Source: Spirochaetia bacterium UBA6919 (GTDB lineage: Bacteria; Spirochaetota; UBA6919). Taken from it: 44,225 nucleotides of DNA. Positions 24,376-33,600 of this stretch are shown piece after piece. The notes under the pieces are model-generated. The model did no database searches. It was not told the origin of the DNA and saw only the letters and a program-made list of their open reading frames with translations. The DNA lies in assembly GCA_002450905.1 (NCBI GenBank), contig DKAT01000048.1, positions 1-44,225 of the forward strand, read 5' to 3'. Numbering within the stretch: position 1 is the first letter of the stretch; each line of letters starts with the position of its first letter. Made by a program: the position numbers and the translations under genes.

Positions 24376-25785
24376 CTATGCTGTTTCACTCATTTTTTCA
24401 GCATTTCTGACTACTTCATCAATGTCTCCCACCATATAAAACGCCTGCTCAGGAAGGTCATCATATTTACCAGAGATGATTTCTTTGAAACTTCTAATAG
24501 TATCCTCCAGTTTGACGTAACGTCCTTGACGTCCTGTAAACGCTTCAGCTACTGTAAATGGCTGTGAGAGGAATTTTTCTATACGACGAGCACGAGCGAC
24601 GAGTTTCTTATCCTCTTCAGAAAGTTCATCCATACCCAAGATAGCAATAATATCCTGGAGGTCTTTATATCTTTGGAGGATGCGCTGAACCTCCCGTGCA
24701 ATGTTATAGTGATCTTCACCGATATATTCCGGGGAAAGTATACGGGATGCGGAATCGAGAGGATCCACTGCAGGATAAATACCTTTCTCTGATATTTTTC
24801 TTGAAAGAACGGTACTGGCATCCAAGTGGGTGAAGGTAGTCGCTGGTGCAGGATCAGTTAAATCATCTGCAGGCACATAAACAGCCTGTACACTGGTGAT
24901 AGATCCTGTTTTAGTTGAAGTAATTCTTTCTTGTAATTCCCCCATTTCTGTTGCTAAAGTAGGTTGATAACCCACAGCGGACGGCATTCTCCCTAATAGT
25001 GCTGATACTTCTGATCCTGCTTGTGAGAATCGAAAGATATTGTCAACAAATAGGAGGACATCTGTACCATGTTGGTCTCGAAAGTATTCAGCCATGGTGA
25101 GTGCTGACAGGGCTACTCTCAGTCGGGCACCAGGGGGTTCATTCATTTGTCCATAACATAAAACTGTTTTGGAAAGTACACCTGATTCCTGCATCTCGAG
25201 CCAAAGATCATTCCCTTCACGAGTTCGTTCACCCACACCAGCAAAAACAGAGTATCCACCGTGATGTGTAGCAATATTATTTATTAGTTCCATGATTATA
25301 ACAGTTTTTCCAACACCAGCACCTCCAAAAAGCCCTGTTTTTCCGCCTTTAACGTAGGGTGCCAATAGATCAATCACTTTAATTCCAGTCTCAAAGATCT
25401 CTGTTTTGGGTTCAAGATTCTCAAACTTCACGGGTTCTTTGTGAATGGGACGTTTTTCTTTGAAATCAGGAGCAGGGATGTCATCAACAACTTCACCAAG
25501 AACATTGAATATACGTCCGAGGGTTTTCTCTCCTACAGGAACTAGTATTGGCCCACCCGTATCGATTATTTCACTCCCACGAACTATTCCATCAGTCGAG
25601 TCAAGGGATACAGCACGAACTCTGCCTTCTCCAAGGTGTTGCTGCACTTCAGCGACGATTTTCTTTTTAGTTCCATTAATTTCTACGTAAAGATCGAGTG
25701 CATTGTAGATATCAGGCAGGTGTCCCTCATTGAACTCCGCATCTAAAGTTGATCCAATGACTTGAGTCACACGTCCTTTATTCAT
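24376..25785 (-). CDS. atpD: F1 ATP synthase beta subunit
   Basis: The catalytic nucleotide-binding subunit of F1 (469 residues). The P-loop GGAGVGKTVIIMELI (about residue 158) and VFAGVGERTREGNDLW, GARLRVALSALTMAEYFRD, DVLLFVDNIFRFSQAGSEVS and the signature PALDP-like PAVDPLDSASRIL are all present. Full length, no anomaly. It lies between atpG and atpC, 24 bases after atpG. Confidence 0.97.
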   Translation of the reverse strand: MNKGRVTQVIGSTLDAEFNEGHLPDIYNALDLYVEINGTKKKIVAEVQQHLGEGRVRAVSLDSTDGIVRGSEIIDTGGPILVPVGEKTLGRIFNVLGEVVDDIPAPDFKEKRPIHKEPVKFENLEPKTEIFETGIKVIDLLAPYVKGGKTGLFGGAGVGKTVIIMELINNIATHHGGYSVFAGVGERTREGNDLWLEMQESGVLSKTVLCYGQMNEPPGARLRVALSALTMAEYFRDQHGTDVLLFVDNIFRFSQAGSEVSALLGRMPSAVGYQPTLATEMGELQERITSTKTGSITSVQAVYVPADDLTDPAPATTFTHLDASTVLSRKISEKGIYPAVDPLDSASRILSPEYIGEDHYNIAREVQRILQRYKDLQDIIAILGMDELSEEDKKLVARARRIEKFLSQPFTVAEAFTGRQGRYVKLEDTIRSFKEIISGKYDDLPEQAFYMVGDIDEVVRNAEKMSETA

Positions 25786-25809
25786 GATAATATCCTTCCT
25801 GTAAAATAA

Positions 25810-26694
25810 TTATGAATGCAGAGCTTTTGCAGCTCCCATGATTTCAATCAGTTCTTTAGTAATTTTACTTTGACGAGCTCTGTTATAATCTAGTGTAAGA
25901 GATCGTATCATATCTCCTGCTGAATCAGTCGCTTGTTTCATTGCTAACTTTCGTGCAATCTGTTCTGATAAGTTTGTCTCAAGTATAGTATCAAATAATT
26001 TATATCGTATTGCCAAGGGTAGGAGTTGATCTAAAACACTTTCTCCATCGGGTTCAAAGATATAGATGGATCTGAAGTCTTCTTCTTCCTGTTCTTCCTC
26101 AAATTCAAACGGCAAAATTTTTTCGATAATGGGCTTTTGTTGAGCCTGAGAATAGAATTTAGTATATACTATGTAAACTTCATCTACCTGATAGGATGTG
26201 TAGAGTTTACAAAACCCATCGGCTATTTCTGACATTCCTTCATAAGTCACATTGTCATCGATATCGATAAAAGATTTTTCGAGTGATAGTTTATTAAACT
26301 TATAATAATTAACTCCCTTTTTACCTACAACATAGGATTGAATATTTTTATGATCTTCTTTCAGAGTATTTAAAAAATGGTGTGCCAGGTGGAGTAAATT
26401 GTGATTATAACCCCCACATAATCCACGATTCGAAGAGATAACGAATAAAACGACATTTCTAATATCTTTATGGGCTCTAATAAGGGGGTGATGTGAAATA
26501 TCTTTTTCCTCTCTAATAAATGGAATTATGTGGGAGAGCATTTTAATCAAGCTCTGATAATATTCCTGAGAATTCATAAGACGGTCGGTATTCTTCTTTG
26601 ACTTTGCTGTAGCGATTTTTTCCATGGTTTCAGTAATTTTTTTTATGTTCTGCACAGAGGAAATACGATTTTTTATATCACGAATATTAGCCAT
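25810..26694 (-). CDS. atpG: F1 ATP synthase gamma subunit
   Basis: Rotor shaft of F1 (294 residues). The long coiled N- and C-terminal helices are typical: ANIRDIKNRISSVQNIKKIT at the start, and MKQATDSAGDMIRSLTLDYNR, ARQSKITKELIEIMGAAKAL at the end; SSNRGLCGGYNHNL marks the Rossmann part. A run of acidic residues (EEEQEEEDFRS, near 205) is a little longer than usual. The start lies 3 bases after the atpA stop. Confidence 0.95.
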   Translation of the reverse strand: MANIRDIKNRISSVQNIKKITETMEKIATAKSKKNTDRLMNSQEYYQSLIKMLSHIIPFIREEKDISHHPLIRAHKDIRNVVLFVISSNRGLCGGYNHNLLHLAHHFLNTLKEDHKNIQSYVVGKKGVNYYKFNKLSLEKSFIDIDDNVTYEGMSEIADGFCKLYTSYQVDEVYIVYTKFYSQAQQKPIIEKILPFEFEEEQEEEDFRSIYIFEPDGESVLDQLLPLAIRYKLFDTILETNLSEQIARKLAMKQATDSAGDMIRSLTLDYNRARQSKITKELIEIMGAAKALHS

Positions 26695-26697
26695 TCA

Positions 26698-28233
26698 TTA
26701 TTTCCTTGATTCAACTTTAATATTTCTTGTTTGAATAAATCTTTCGAGAAATTGACTAATAGCAGATTTAAGCTCTTCCTCATTATCAATTTCTTTTGTA
26801 TTTCTAATACCATTTAGAATAGATTTCATTTCATGCCGGAGGAAATTGAGTAAGTCTGACTCAAAATCTTTTACAAGATTTAAGGGAATAGTGTCTAAAT
26901 AACCGTGAGTTCCTGCATATATAATTACAATTTGCTCTTCAACTAGCATGGGATGATATTGATTTTGCTTTAAAATTTCTACCAATCGTGCGCCACGATC
27001 AAGCTGTCGTTGGGTAGCCTTATCCAGATCAGTTCCAATTTGTGCAAAGGCTTCTAATGATCTATATTGAGCCATATCCAATCGAAGTGAACCAGCAACC
27101 TTTTTCATCCCTTTGATTTGGGCATTACCACCGACACGAGAAACCGATATACCAACATCGACAGCAGGTCGAACCCCAGAAGCAAATAGTTTAGGGGTTA
27201 AATAGATTTGACCATCAGTAATTGAAATTACATTAGTAGGAATATAAGCAGATACTTCCCCTTCCTGTGTTTCTATAATAGGGAGAGCAGTTAAAGAACC
27301 TGCACCCATAGAATCAGATAGTTTTACAGCACGCTCAAGAAGTCGGGAGTGGAGATAGAAAACATCACCTGGGAATGCTTCACGTCCTGGTGGTCTGTGG
27401 AGCAGGAGAGATAGTTGGCGATATGCATTAGCATGTTTTGTAAGATCGTCGTAAATACACAATGTATCTTTCTTGTGATCATACATAAACTCCTCTGCCA
27501 TAGCACAACCTGCATACGGAGCTATGAATAACATAGGTGCAGGGTCACTGGCATGAGTTGTTACAACAATCGTGTGATCCATTGCTCCATGAGCTTTTAG
27601 GCGTTCAACAACGCTAGCAACTGTAGATGCTTTCTGACCTACAGCAACATATACACATATTACACCTGTACCTTTCTGGTTTAAAATTGTATCAATTCCA
27701 ATTGTTGTTTTTCCAGTTTGTCTATCACCAATAATTAATTCTCGTTGTCCACGTCCTATTGGGATCATAGAATCGATTGCCTTGATTCCTGTTTGTAAAG
27801 GCATTTTAACAGGTTGTCGTTTAGCTATACCAGGAGCTATAATCTCTAAAGGTCTTCTCTTAGTAGTTTTGATAGGACCTAAGCCGTCTAAAGGCTCTCC
27901 AAGAGGATTTACAACTCTACCAACAAGCTCTTCACCAACTGGAACAGATAATAGGCTTTTAAGGCGTTTAACTGAGTATCCTTCTTTTATATGAAGATAG
28001 TCCCCTAAAATTACAGCTCCAACCGCATCTTCTTCTAAGTTAAGAGCAAGTCCTATTGTTCCATCTTGAAATTCTATCATTTCTCCAGCCATGATATTAT
28101 TAAGTCCATGGATCTTGGCTATTCCATCTCCAATATCAAGGACTGTACCCACTTCTTCTTCTGATAGAACTGATTTATACCCTTCAATCTCTTTTTTAAT
28201 AAGGGTAGATATTTCTTCCACATTGATTTTCAC
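26698..28233 (-). CDS. atpA: F1 ATP synthase alpha subunit
   Basis: The non-catalytic nucleotide-binding subunit of F1 (511 residues). The P-loop GDRQTGKTTIGIDTI (about residue 170) is intact, as are GEMIEFQDGTIGLALNLEED, CVYVAVGQKASTVASVV, LLHRPPGREAFPGDVFYLHS and the signature PAVDVGISVSRVGG. Its ATG overlaps the atpH stop by 4 bases (ATGA), suggesting translational coupling. Confidence 0.97.
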   Translation of the reverse strand: MKINVEEISTLIKKEIEGYKSVLSEEEVGTVLDIGDGIAKIHGLNNIMAGEMIEFQDGTIGLALNLEEDAVGAVILGDYLHIKEGYSVKRLKSLLSVPVGEELVGRVVNPLGEPLDGLGPIKTTKRRPLEIIAPGIAKRQPVKMPLQTGIKAIDSMIPIGRGQRELIIGDRQTGKTTIGIDTILNQKGTGVICVYVAVGQKASTVASVVERLKAHGAMDHTIVVTTHASDPAPMLFIAPYAGCAMAEEFMYDHKKDTLCIYDDLTKHANAYRQLSLLLHRPPGREAFPGDVFYLHSRLLERAVKLSDSMGAGSLTALPIIETQEGEVSAYIPTNVISITDGQIYLTPKLFASGVRPAVDVGISVSRVGGNAQIKGMKKVAGSLRLDMAQYRSLEAFAQIGTDLDKATQRQLDRGARLVEILKQNQYHPMLVEEQIVIIYAGTHGYLDTIPLNLVKDFESDLLNFLRHEMKSILNGIRNTKEIDNEEELKSAISQFLERFIQTRNIKVESRK

Positions 28234-28790
28234 GAGAAGACTCCTGATAATTTACTCTGTATGATTTTATTTTTAATAATTTCAAGATTTTGTAGTATAG
28301 ATAGATCAATACGGTGATTATCTATAATTAAAATGAGTCCACCTAATATACTTGGATCCACAACGTTCTTAAGAATTACTTCCTTTCTATATTTTTTATG
28401 TAATAAATCTTGAATTTCCTTAAAGATCTTGTCATCCAATTTAGTTACTGTTAAAACTTTCCCTCTAAGCCTTTGTTTATGAATATCAACAAGCTCTTCA
28501 AACATTCTATAAATATTTTTTAATAAGGATTGATATCTCTTTAGGAGGATCACAGTGATAAATGCAATGAACTCTTTTGAAAAATCCTTGCCAAGGATCT
28601 TGGTTAATATAGCTTTTTTTTTATCCTTCATAATTTTAGGGCTTAATAAGAATGTATGAAACATCTCATTTTGTGAAAATAAATCTATAAATACTCTAAA
28701 CTCATGTTCAAATTTATCCAGCATATTATCCTGAACACCTAACTTGAAAAGAGATTGGGCAAAGACATGGGTGCTATGCAAGTCTGACAT
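28230..28790 (-). CDS. atpH: F1 ATP synthase delta subunit
   Basis: Joins F1 to the peripheral stalk (186 residues). It has the usual layout: an N-terminal helical bundle (FAQSLFKLGVQDNML) and a C-terminal part with the OSCP signature (NVVDPSILGGLILIIDNHRI, DLSILQNLEIIKNKI). This protein diverges fast, so the assignment rests on the signature and the operon position between atpF and atpA. Confidence 0.92.
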   Translation of the reverse strand: MSDLHSTHVFAQSLFKLGVQDNMLDKFEHEFRVFIDLFSQNEMFHTFLLSPKIMKDKKKAILTKILGKDFSKEFIAFITVILLKRYQSLLKNIYRMFEELVDIHKQRLRGKVLTVTKLDDKIFKEIQDLLHKKYRKEVILKNVVDPSILGGLILIIDNHRIDLSILQNLEIIKNKIIQSKLSGVFS

Positions 28791-28818
28791 TAAATTTCCT
28801 ATTAGAACAAGATGAAAA

Positions 28819-29307
28819 TTAGTTATGATGCTGGTATTGACTAAGAGCTTTGGATATAAGTTCCTGATGATCTTTAGGGTCTAAAGATTTTTCAATAACC
28901 TTACTAGCGATGTCAAGGGATAATTTCCCCATTTCATTTTTAAGCTCTTCTATAGCAGATGTTTTAGACGATTCAATATCCTGTCTAGCTTTCTCAACAA
29001 CGTTTTTTGCTTCAATACGTGCTTTACTTAAAATCTCATCCTTCATTACATCCGCTTCTTTCTTTGCATGACTAATGATACCCTGAGCTTCATTCCTTGC
29101 CTTACTTAGAACTTCTTTCTGTTCATAGACAATTTTCGTAGCTCTCTCTTTCTCACGTTCAGCAAAGGCTATATCATTTTTAATACTTTCAATTCGATTA
29201 TCCAGAGCATTAATAATTGGTTTCCATCCGTATTTTCCCAGAATATACACAAGTATACCAAACGTCACAAGTGTCCAGAAAAAAACATTCCCTGATAATA
29301 CTTCCAT
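28819..29307 (-). CDS. atpF: F0 ATP synthase b subunit
   Basis: Peripheral stalk (162 residues). One membrane helix (VFFWTLVTFGILVYILGKYG) followed by a long charged helix (AFAEREKERATKIVYEQKE and on) with VIEKSLDPKDHQELI at the end. The ATG at 29307 is preceded by CCAGGAG at good spacing; the longer frame starts at a TTG at 29334 with none, so it is rejected. A single b subunit is present, not a b/b' pair. Confidence 0.93.
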   Translation of the reverse strand: MEVLSGNVFFWTLVTFGILVYILGKYGWKPIINALDNRIESIKNDIAFAEREKERATKIVYEQKEVLSKARNEAQGIISHAKKEADVMKDEILSKARIEAKNVVEKARQDIESSKTSAIEELKNEMGKLSLDIASKVIEKSLDPKDHQELISKALSQYQHHN

Positions 29308-29347
29308 TTTTTTCTCCTGGATTAAGTTATTCAAAATTAGGAATAAA

Positions 29348-29566
29348 TTATTTCTTCAAAATTAGTACTAAAAAAGCAGCCGCAACAGCAAAAATACCTA
29401 CTCCCTCAATGAGAGCAGCTGCAAGAATCATAGAACCCCTGATTTCATTAATAGCCTGAGGCTGACGAGAAATACCTTCAACGGCACTCCCTCCTATACG
29501 TCCTATCCCTATCCCCACACCAATAGCAGCAAGTCCGGCACCTATTGCCGCAAGACCAAAATCCAT
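29348..29566 (-). CDS. atpE: F0 ATP synthase c subunit
   Basis: The ring-forming proteolipid (72 residues): two membrane helices joined by the polar loop AVEGISRQPQAINEIRG. The ion-binding Glu is in AALIEGVGIFAVAAAFL. The Gln that helps bind Na+ in the first helix of sodium-type rings is absent, and the residue after the Glu is Gly rather than Ser/Thr, so proton coupling is expected. AAGGAG, 6 bases before the ATG, is the strongest ribosome binding site of the operon, fitting the high copy number of c. Confidence 0.95.
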   Translation of the reverse strand: MDFGLAAIGAGLAAIGVGIGIGRIGGSAVEGISRQPQAINEIRGSMILAAALIEGVGIFAVAAAFLVLILKK

Positions 29567-29605
29567 AAATATCTCCTTATTAAATATATAATTTAAATTA
29601 TAAAA

Positions 29606-30430
29606 TTAATGCCCTGATCCAGCTTCGGATATAAAAATAGCTGATAAAAATGTAAATATATAAGCCTGTAATATACATATAAATATCTCAAGTATATTAA
29701 CGAATATTACTATAGAAATCGTGAGTGGGGCTACAGCAAGTCGAATAATATAATTTTGTGCAAAAGTTGTTAAATATAACAGGACAAGCATTACGATATG
29801 GCCCGCTAACATATTGGCAAAAAGACGAATTGTTAGTGCAAAGGGCTTTGTGAATAATCCAATCAACTCGATTAACAATAATAATGGATATAATGCCTTG
29901 GGTACTCCTGATGGGACAAGGTGGGCTAAGTAACCAATAACCCCTTTCTTATACATCCCATATATTTGTGTTAATATAAATGTTATTATAGCAAGTATCA
30001 TTGTCACAGCGATATTTCCGGTGACTGTTGAGGATTCTGGGAATAATCCAAACAAATTACAAAACATTATGAAAAAAAACAGCGTGAGAAAGAAAGGGAG
30101 CCATTTTTTAGAATCATTATGAAAATTGGGTTTCACGACATCATTATGAATAAATTCTACAAATATCTCAACTAAAGTTGTTAAACGGCCACCCGTAGCA
30201 CTCTTGTCTTTCTTTATAGCTTTAGCAACACCTAAAACTAATACAATCAATATAATTGATACTGTCCACATAATAATAACGTGTTTGGAAAGGGATATAT
30301 CAATTATACCAAAGATTTTATCAAACTTAAAAATGTTATGATCTAATAAGTGATGTTTTAATAGTTCGACTAAAGGATTATCAGAAGATGTGCTGGCTAA
30401 CAAAGAATGGTTTAATAATTCAATCATCAT
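29606..30430 (-). CDS. atpB: F0 ATP synthase a subunit
   Basis: Proton-channel subunit (274 residues) with five to six membrane helices. The essential Arg lies in PFALTIRLFANMLAGHIVM, and ILQAYIFTFLSAIFISEAG forms the end. An N-terminal extension of about 60 residues (LLKHHLLDHNIFKFDK) precedes the first helix, as in other bacteria with an extended a subunit. The gene starts 3 bases after atpI. Confidence 0.95.
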   Translation of the reverse strand: MMIELLNHSLLASTSSDNPLVELLKHHLLDHNIFKFDKIFGIIDISLSKHVIIMWTVSIILIVLVLGVAKAIKKDKSATGGRLTTLVEIFVEFIHNDVVKPNFHNDSKKWLPFFLTLFFFIMFCNLFGLFPESSTVTGNIAVTMILAIITFILTQIYGMYKKGVIGYLAHLVPSGVPKALYPLLLLIELIGLFTKPFALTIRLFANMLAGHIVMLVLLYLTTFAQNYIIRLAVAPLTISIVIFVNILEIFICILQAYIFTFLSAIFISEAGSGH

Positions 30431-30433
30431 AGT

Positions 30434-30829
30434 TTATACAGATAAATTGGAATTCCTATATATTGATACAGCTTCAATAACATGTAATGCAAAGAAATAT
30501 ATCACATACGAGATTACATATTCTAAAATATTTTCTCTGGATAATATATAGACAAATATAATTAAAATTATAAACATTAAAAAACGAATTAATATGCCTA
30601 TATAAAATAGAGTGAAAAATACCTTATTTTCTTTAAAACTTATTGCCCTTTTTAGTAAAATATGAAATATATACGTACTCGATATACTTACTATCCCAGT
30701 TATTAAAAAAGGTTTTGATAGAACAAAATCACTATAAAATAATACACACAGTAATAGATAAATCCAAAATGAAAAAAAAGATAATTTAATTAAAAAAAAT
30801 ATGTCTTTATTTCTCGTTATTATCATCAT
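30434..30829 (-). CDS. atpI: ATP synthase-associated membrane protein (AtpI-like)
   Basis: 131 residues with four predicted membrane helices in the position of atpI, a helper in c-ring assembly and Mg2+ uptake in other bacteria. Motif content is low, as usual for the family; helices run at about 12-30, 38-58, 70-95 and 103-122, and the turn between the second and third is basic (LLKRAISFKENK). The ATG overlaps the end of the preceding gene by 23 bases in another frame. The assignment depends on position and topology. Confidence 0.7.
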   Translation of the reverse strand: MMIITRNKDIFFLIKLSFFSFWIYLLLCVLFYSDFVLSKPFLITGIVSISSTYIFHILLKRAISFKENKVFFTLFYIGILIRFLMFIILIIFVYILSRENILEYVISYVIYFFALHVIEAVSIYRNSNLSV

Positions 30830-31004
30830 CTCGTTCTTTTGTTGCAGATTTAATCAATGTATAAAAGGCAATAGCAAAACCTGCAAATAAGAACAGCAAA
30901 AGAAATAACACCCCTGTGTTATATTTTTGGTCAAGCCAGTAACCAAGACCTATAAATATTAATATTATTAAAGTAAATTGAATACCTAGCGATAATGCAT
31001 ACAC
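30807..31004 (-). CDS. atpZ: AtpZ-like small membrane protein
   Basis: 65 residues, first gene of the operon, with two membrane helices (LGIQFTLIILIFIGLGYWLD and VLFLLLFLFAGFAIAFYTLI) and a charged tail; the GLGYWLDQKYNTG turn is characteristic of AtpZ/AtpI-type 'small subunit I' proteins. It starts with GTG and has no good Shine-Dalgarno sequence. It works with AtpI in ion supply or c-ring assembly in Bacillus; here that is by analogy. Confidence 0.75.
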   Translation of the reverse strand: MYALSLGIQFTLIILIFIGLGYWLDQKYNTGVLFLLLFLFAGFAIAFYTLIKSATKERDDDNNEK

Positions 31005-31032
31005 TTAAATTTCTATTATTATTAATAAAGTA

Positions 31033-31061
31033 AAGATATTTATTTTAAATCTAATAGTCAA
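31033..31061 (-). promoter_or_regulatory. Candidate promoter of the atp operon
   Basis: On the minus strand TTGACT (31056-31061), exactly 17 bases, then TATCTT (31033-31038). The start would fall near 31026, about 22 bases before the atpZ GTG. Confidence 0.5.
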
Positions 31062-31278
31062 TAAAAAAATCTGTTAAATAAGTTAATATTTTTGTATATC
31101 AAACATCTTCAAAATCGATATTAAATCAATCAGTACTATACATTAGATAAAAGTTGCTCTTTTGTCTAAATCTATAAATTATTAAATTAATTGAAAGAAA
31201 GAGGATCAGGTCATTATATTTTACAAACTATTTTCAACTACTTTTAAATAATAGACTATATTTTCAGGAATAAATGAT

Positions 31279-31728
31279 ATGCGAATGGTGATTCAACGGG
31301 TGAAGAATGCCGAGTTGTGGATCGATGATAATATATTTTCTTCGATTAATCAGGGGATGGTTGTATTGATCGGGATATCAAAATCTGATGGGGAGAAGGA
31401 AATATCGTATATGATTGATAAAATGATGAATCTCAGGATTTTTAACGATGAAAACGGCGTGATGAATTGTTCTGTAACAGATATTCGCGGAGATATATTA
31501 GTCGTTTCCCAGTTCACCTTATATGGAGACTGCAGAAAAGGCAGACGTCCCTCCTATTCAACGGCTATGATTCCTCAGGAAGCCCAGATGATTTATCAGA
31601 AGTTTGTAGAAAGAGCAAAGGAAGTTAATTTAAATATCCAGACAGGTCAGTTTCAGGCAAAAATGGATGTGAAATTAACAAACTGGGGACCTGTGACCCT
31701 CCTTTTAGATAGTGAGAAATTGTTTTGA
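31279..31728 (+). CDS. dtd: D-aminoacyl-tRNA deacylase
   Basis: Removes D-amino acids (and glycine) wrongly attached to tRNAs, protecting translation. Full length (149 residues), with both active-site motifs: VVSQFTLYGDCRKGRRPSY (SQxxLxxD) and LTNWGPVTLLLDS (NxGPxT). MRMVIQRVKNAELWID is the usual start. AGGAA lies about 8 bases upstream. It stands alone on the plus strand. Confidence 0.96.
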   Translation: MRMVIQRVKNAELWIDDNIFSSINQGMVVLIGISKSDGEKEISYMIDKMMNLRIFNDENGVMNCSVTDIRGDILVVSQFTLYGDCRKGRRPSYSTAMIPQEAQMIYQKFVERAKEVNLNIQTGQFQAKMDVKLTNWGPVTLLLDSEKLF

Positions 31729-31824
31729 GTGAATCAAAACTGACTTTCTTTATAAAATAAATATACAAGTATAAAATATTTTAATTGATATGATGCTTAT
31801 GCAATAACCACGAAAAGGAACACA

Positions 31825-31851
31825 ATCGGAACTGAAATTTTTGATTCCGAT
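31825..31851. repeat. 27-bp dyad repeat, copy B
   Basis: Same arms ATCGGAA / TTCCGAT with interior CTGAAATTTTTGA. It lies 96 bases after dtd and 150 before ubiX. Upstream it shares CGAAAA with copy A and TAACCAC with copy C, so the related region may be somewhat longer than 27 bp. Confidence 0.8.
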
Positions 31852-32001
31852 ACTGATTAGTTACATCCCAAGTATAATGCCTTTCATTTTCAATGAGTTT
31901 TAGTATATTTTGAGATGAATAAATATAATTTAATTCTTTTCCATGACATGATCCAAAGATTATAAGTTGAATCGTATGTCTGGAGAGATTCAGGATACAT
32001 T

Positions 32002-32562
32002 ATGAAAATATTTGTTGGCATGACTGGGGCATCAGGTTCTATTTATGGAATCAGATTATTACAATCACTTAAAGAAAATAACGTCGATGTATATCTCACG
32101 GTAACCGAGGCGGGTCATCAGGTCTGCCGTTATGAAACGGGTATCAATCCTGCGGATTTTGCCAAAGAACATGCCATTAAGTATTATCCCATTGATGATT
32201 TATTTGCACCTCCATCCAGTGGATCTTATCGCCTTGATGCACTCGTCATCTTGCCCTGCAGCATGGGGACTCTTTCCCGGATTGCTGTAGGGAATTCAAA
32301 TAACCTATTGGAGCGGGCTTCTGATGTGGCTTTAAAAGAGGGATATAAATTGATTATCTCTCCACGGGAAACACCTTTAAATAGGATTCATTTAGAAAAT
32401 ATGCTACGATTAACCCAGGCTGGAGCCCATATTATGCCTATTACAGTGGCTTTATACAACAAACCTCAAACACTGGATGATATTATTAACTTTCATGTGG
32501 GGAAAATATTAGACTTTCTTGGGATTGATCACAGTCTTTTCAGGAGATGGGGTTCGGTGTAA
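32002..32562 (+). CDS. ubiX: UbiX-type flavin prenyltransferase
   Basis: Makes prenylated FMN, the cofactor of UbiD-type decarboxylases, from reduced FMN and dimethylallyl phosphate. The flavin-binding start MKIFVGMTGASGSIYGIRLL is plain, with LVILPCSMGTLSRIAVGNSN, NLLERASDVALKEG, LIISPRETPLNRIHLENML and the C-terminal ILDFLGIDHSLFRRW. No ubiD is in the window; its client could be in ubiquinone or futalosine-menaquinone synthesis or aromatic decarboxylation. AGGA lies 6 bases upstream. The last 54 bases overlap, tail to tail, the HD-GYP gene. Confidence 0.93.
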   Translation: MKIFVGMTGASGSIYGIRLLQSLKENNVDVYLTVTEAGHQVCRYETGINPADFAKEHAIKYYPIDDLFAPPSSGSYRLDALVILPCSMGTLSRIAVGNSNNLLERASDVALKEGYKLIISPRETPLNRIHLENMLRLTQAGAHIMPITVALYNKPQTLDDIINFHVGKILDFLGIDHSLFRRWGSV

Positions 32563-33600
32563 TGATTCGTAACCTTCGAGGTTATTTATATTTTTTAATT
32601 TTTGTGAGAGACGAGGATCGAATTTATCGGGGAAGTGTTCTATCAGATAATCCAGATTTTTTAACGGGGTCATATATCCTTCCAACTGGTTTTTTTCGAT
32701 GAGGTGGGCGAAAACATTTGAGAGGTATAGAATTTTATCTGTGATGAAGAGCTTTATATCAGCCACACGTCTTGGGAAACCTTTTCCATCGGGTTGTTCG
32801 TGATGATTTAATATCGCCTGACAGACTTCATCCTGGAGTCTTAAAAAGTTTTTAGCGACTTTGTATCCATATACGGGGTGGGTAAGGGCTATATTCATTT
32901 TATCTTTTGAAACATTAATTCTTTCCAGCTCGTTTACTGCATTATAGGCGACTTTTCCAATATCGTGAAGGAATGCGGATGTTGCAATGATTAAAAGTCG
33001 TTTATAGTTTGTATCGAGTTGCATAGCGGTGTATACACCAATAACAGCTACACGAACGGCGTGAGAAACAAATGAATTTCCGCTTTCAATGAAACACACA
33101 GCATCAAGGATATGGGAAGGATTTTTTCTCATTTCTTTGATGAGGCCTTCTGATGAGTAAATGAGTTTTTCACGAAGTACACTGGGGTCTTTCGGGCTTT
33201 GGAGGAAATGATTTAATCCAAGGGTTAATCCATCAATTATCTGCTCAACAATCTCCAGGGAATATAGCTTTGATTCATAGATTTTTGCTTTCAGAAGTTC
33301 ATCTTTTGTAGCATAAGCCTGATTTTTATTAGGCTTTATATCATCTTTTTTTAGATTAGCAGCTTCTTTTTGAGCTTCAAGCTGTTCTCTGATCCTATCC
33401 AGAGCACTTTTAGTATCCTCACCTTCATCTATTACCTCGCCACGGCAAAATACTTCTGAGATGCCCATGGTTGCCCAGCGAAGAACATCTTCCTTTTTAA
33501 TAGGGATTTTTTTTTGTAAAAGTGTTTCTCCGTCATCCGATAGAAGTGACGCAGAGAAAATCATTCCCTCTTTAAGCTCTCTGATTTTGTATTTAAGCAT
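32509..33600 (-). CDS. HD-GYP domain protein (probable c-di-GMP phosphodiesterase)
   Basis: 363 residues, cytosolic. An N-terminal DUF3391-like part (LKEGMIFSASLLSDDGETLL) and a charged linker (about 85-115) precede an HD-GYP domain (about 170-330): SHAVRVAVIGVYTAM, the HD pair in AFLHDIGKVAYNA, ALTHPVYGYKVAK and the GYP-like motif NHHEQPDGKGFPRRV (GxGFP for GxGYP). Most such proteins hydrolyse c-di-GMP with a two- or three-iron centre; the Phe variant occurs in active members. It probably links c-di-GMP to motility. The last 18 codons overlap the 3' end of ubiX. Confidence 0.9.
   Translation of the reverse strand: MLKYKIRELKEGMIFSASLLSDDGETLLQKKIPIKKEDVLRWATMGISEVFCRGEVIDEGEDTKSALDRIREQLEAQKEAANLKKDDIKPNKNQAYATKDELLKAKIYESKLYSLEIVEQIIDGLTLGLNHFLQSPKDPSVLREKLIYSSEGLIKEMRKNPSHILDAVCFIESGNSFVSHAVRVAVIGVYTAMQLDTNYKRLLIIATSAFLHDIGKVAYNAVNELERINVSKDKMNIALTHPVYGYKVAKNFLRLQDEVCQAILNHHEQPDGKGFPRRVADIKLFITDKILYLSNVFAHLIEKNQLEGYMTPLKNLDYLIEHFPDKFDPRLSQKLKNINNLEGYESLHRTPSPEKTVINPKKV

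Noticed and set aside
24579..25690. Alternative frames within atpD
   Set aside because: They contain no motifs, whereas atpD is complete in its own frame.
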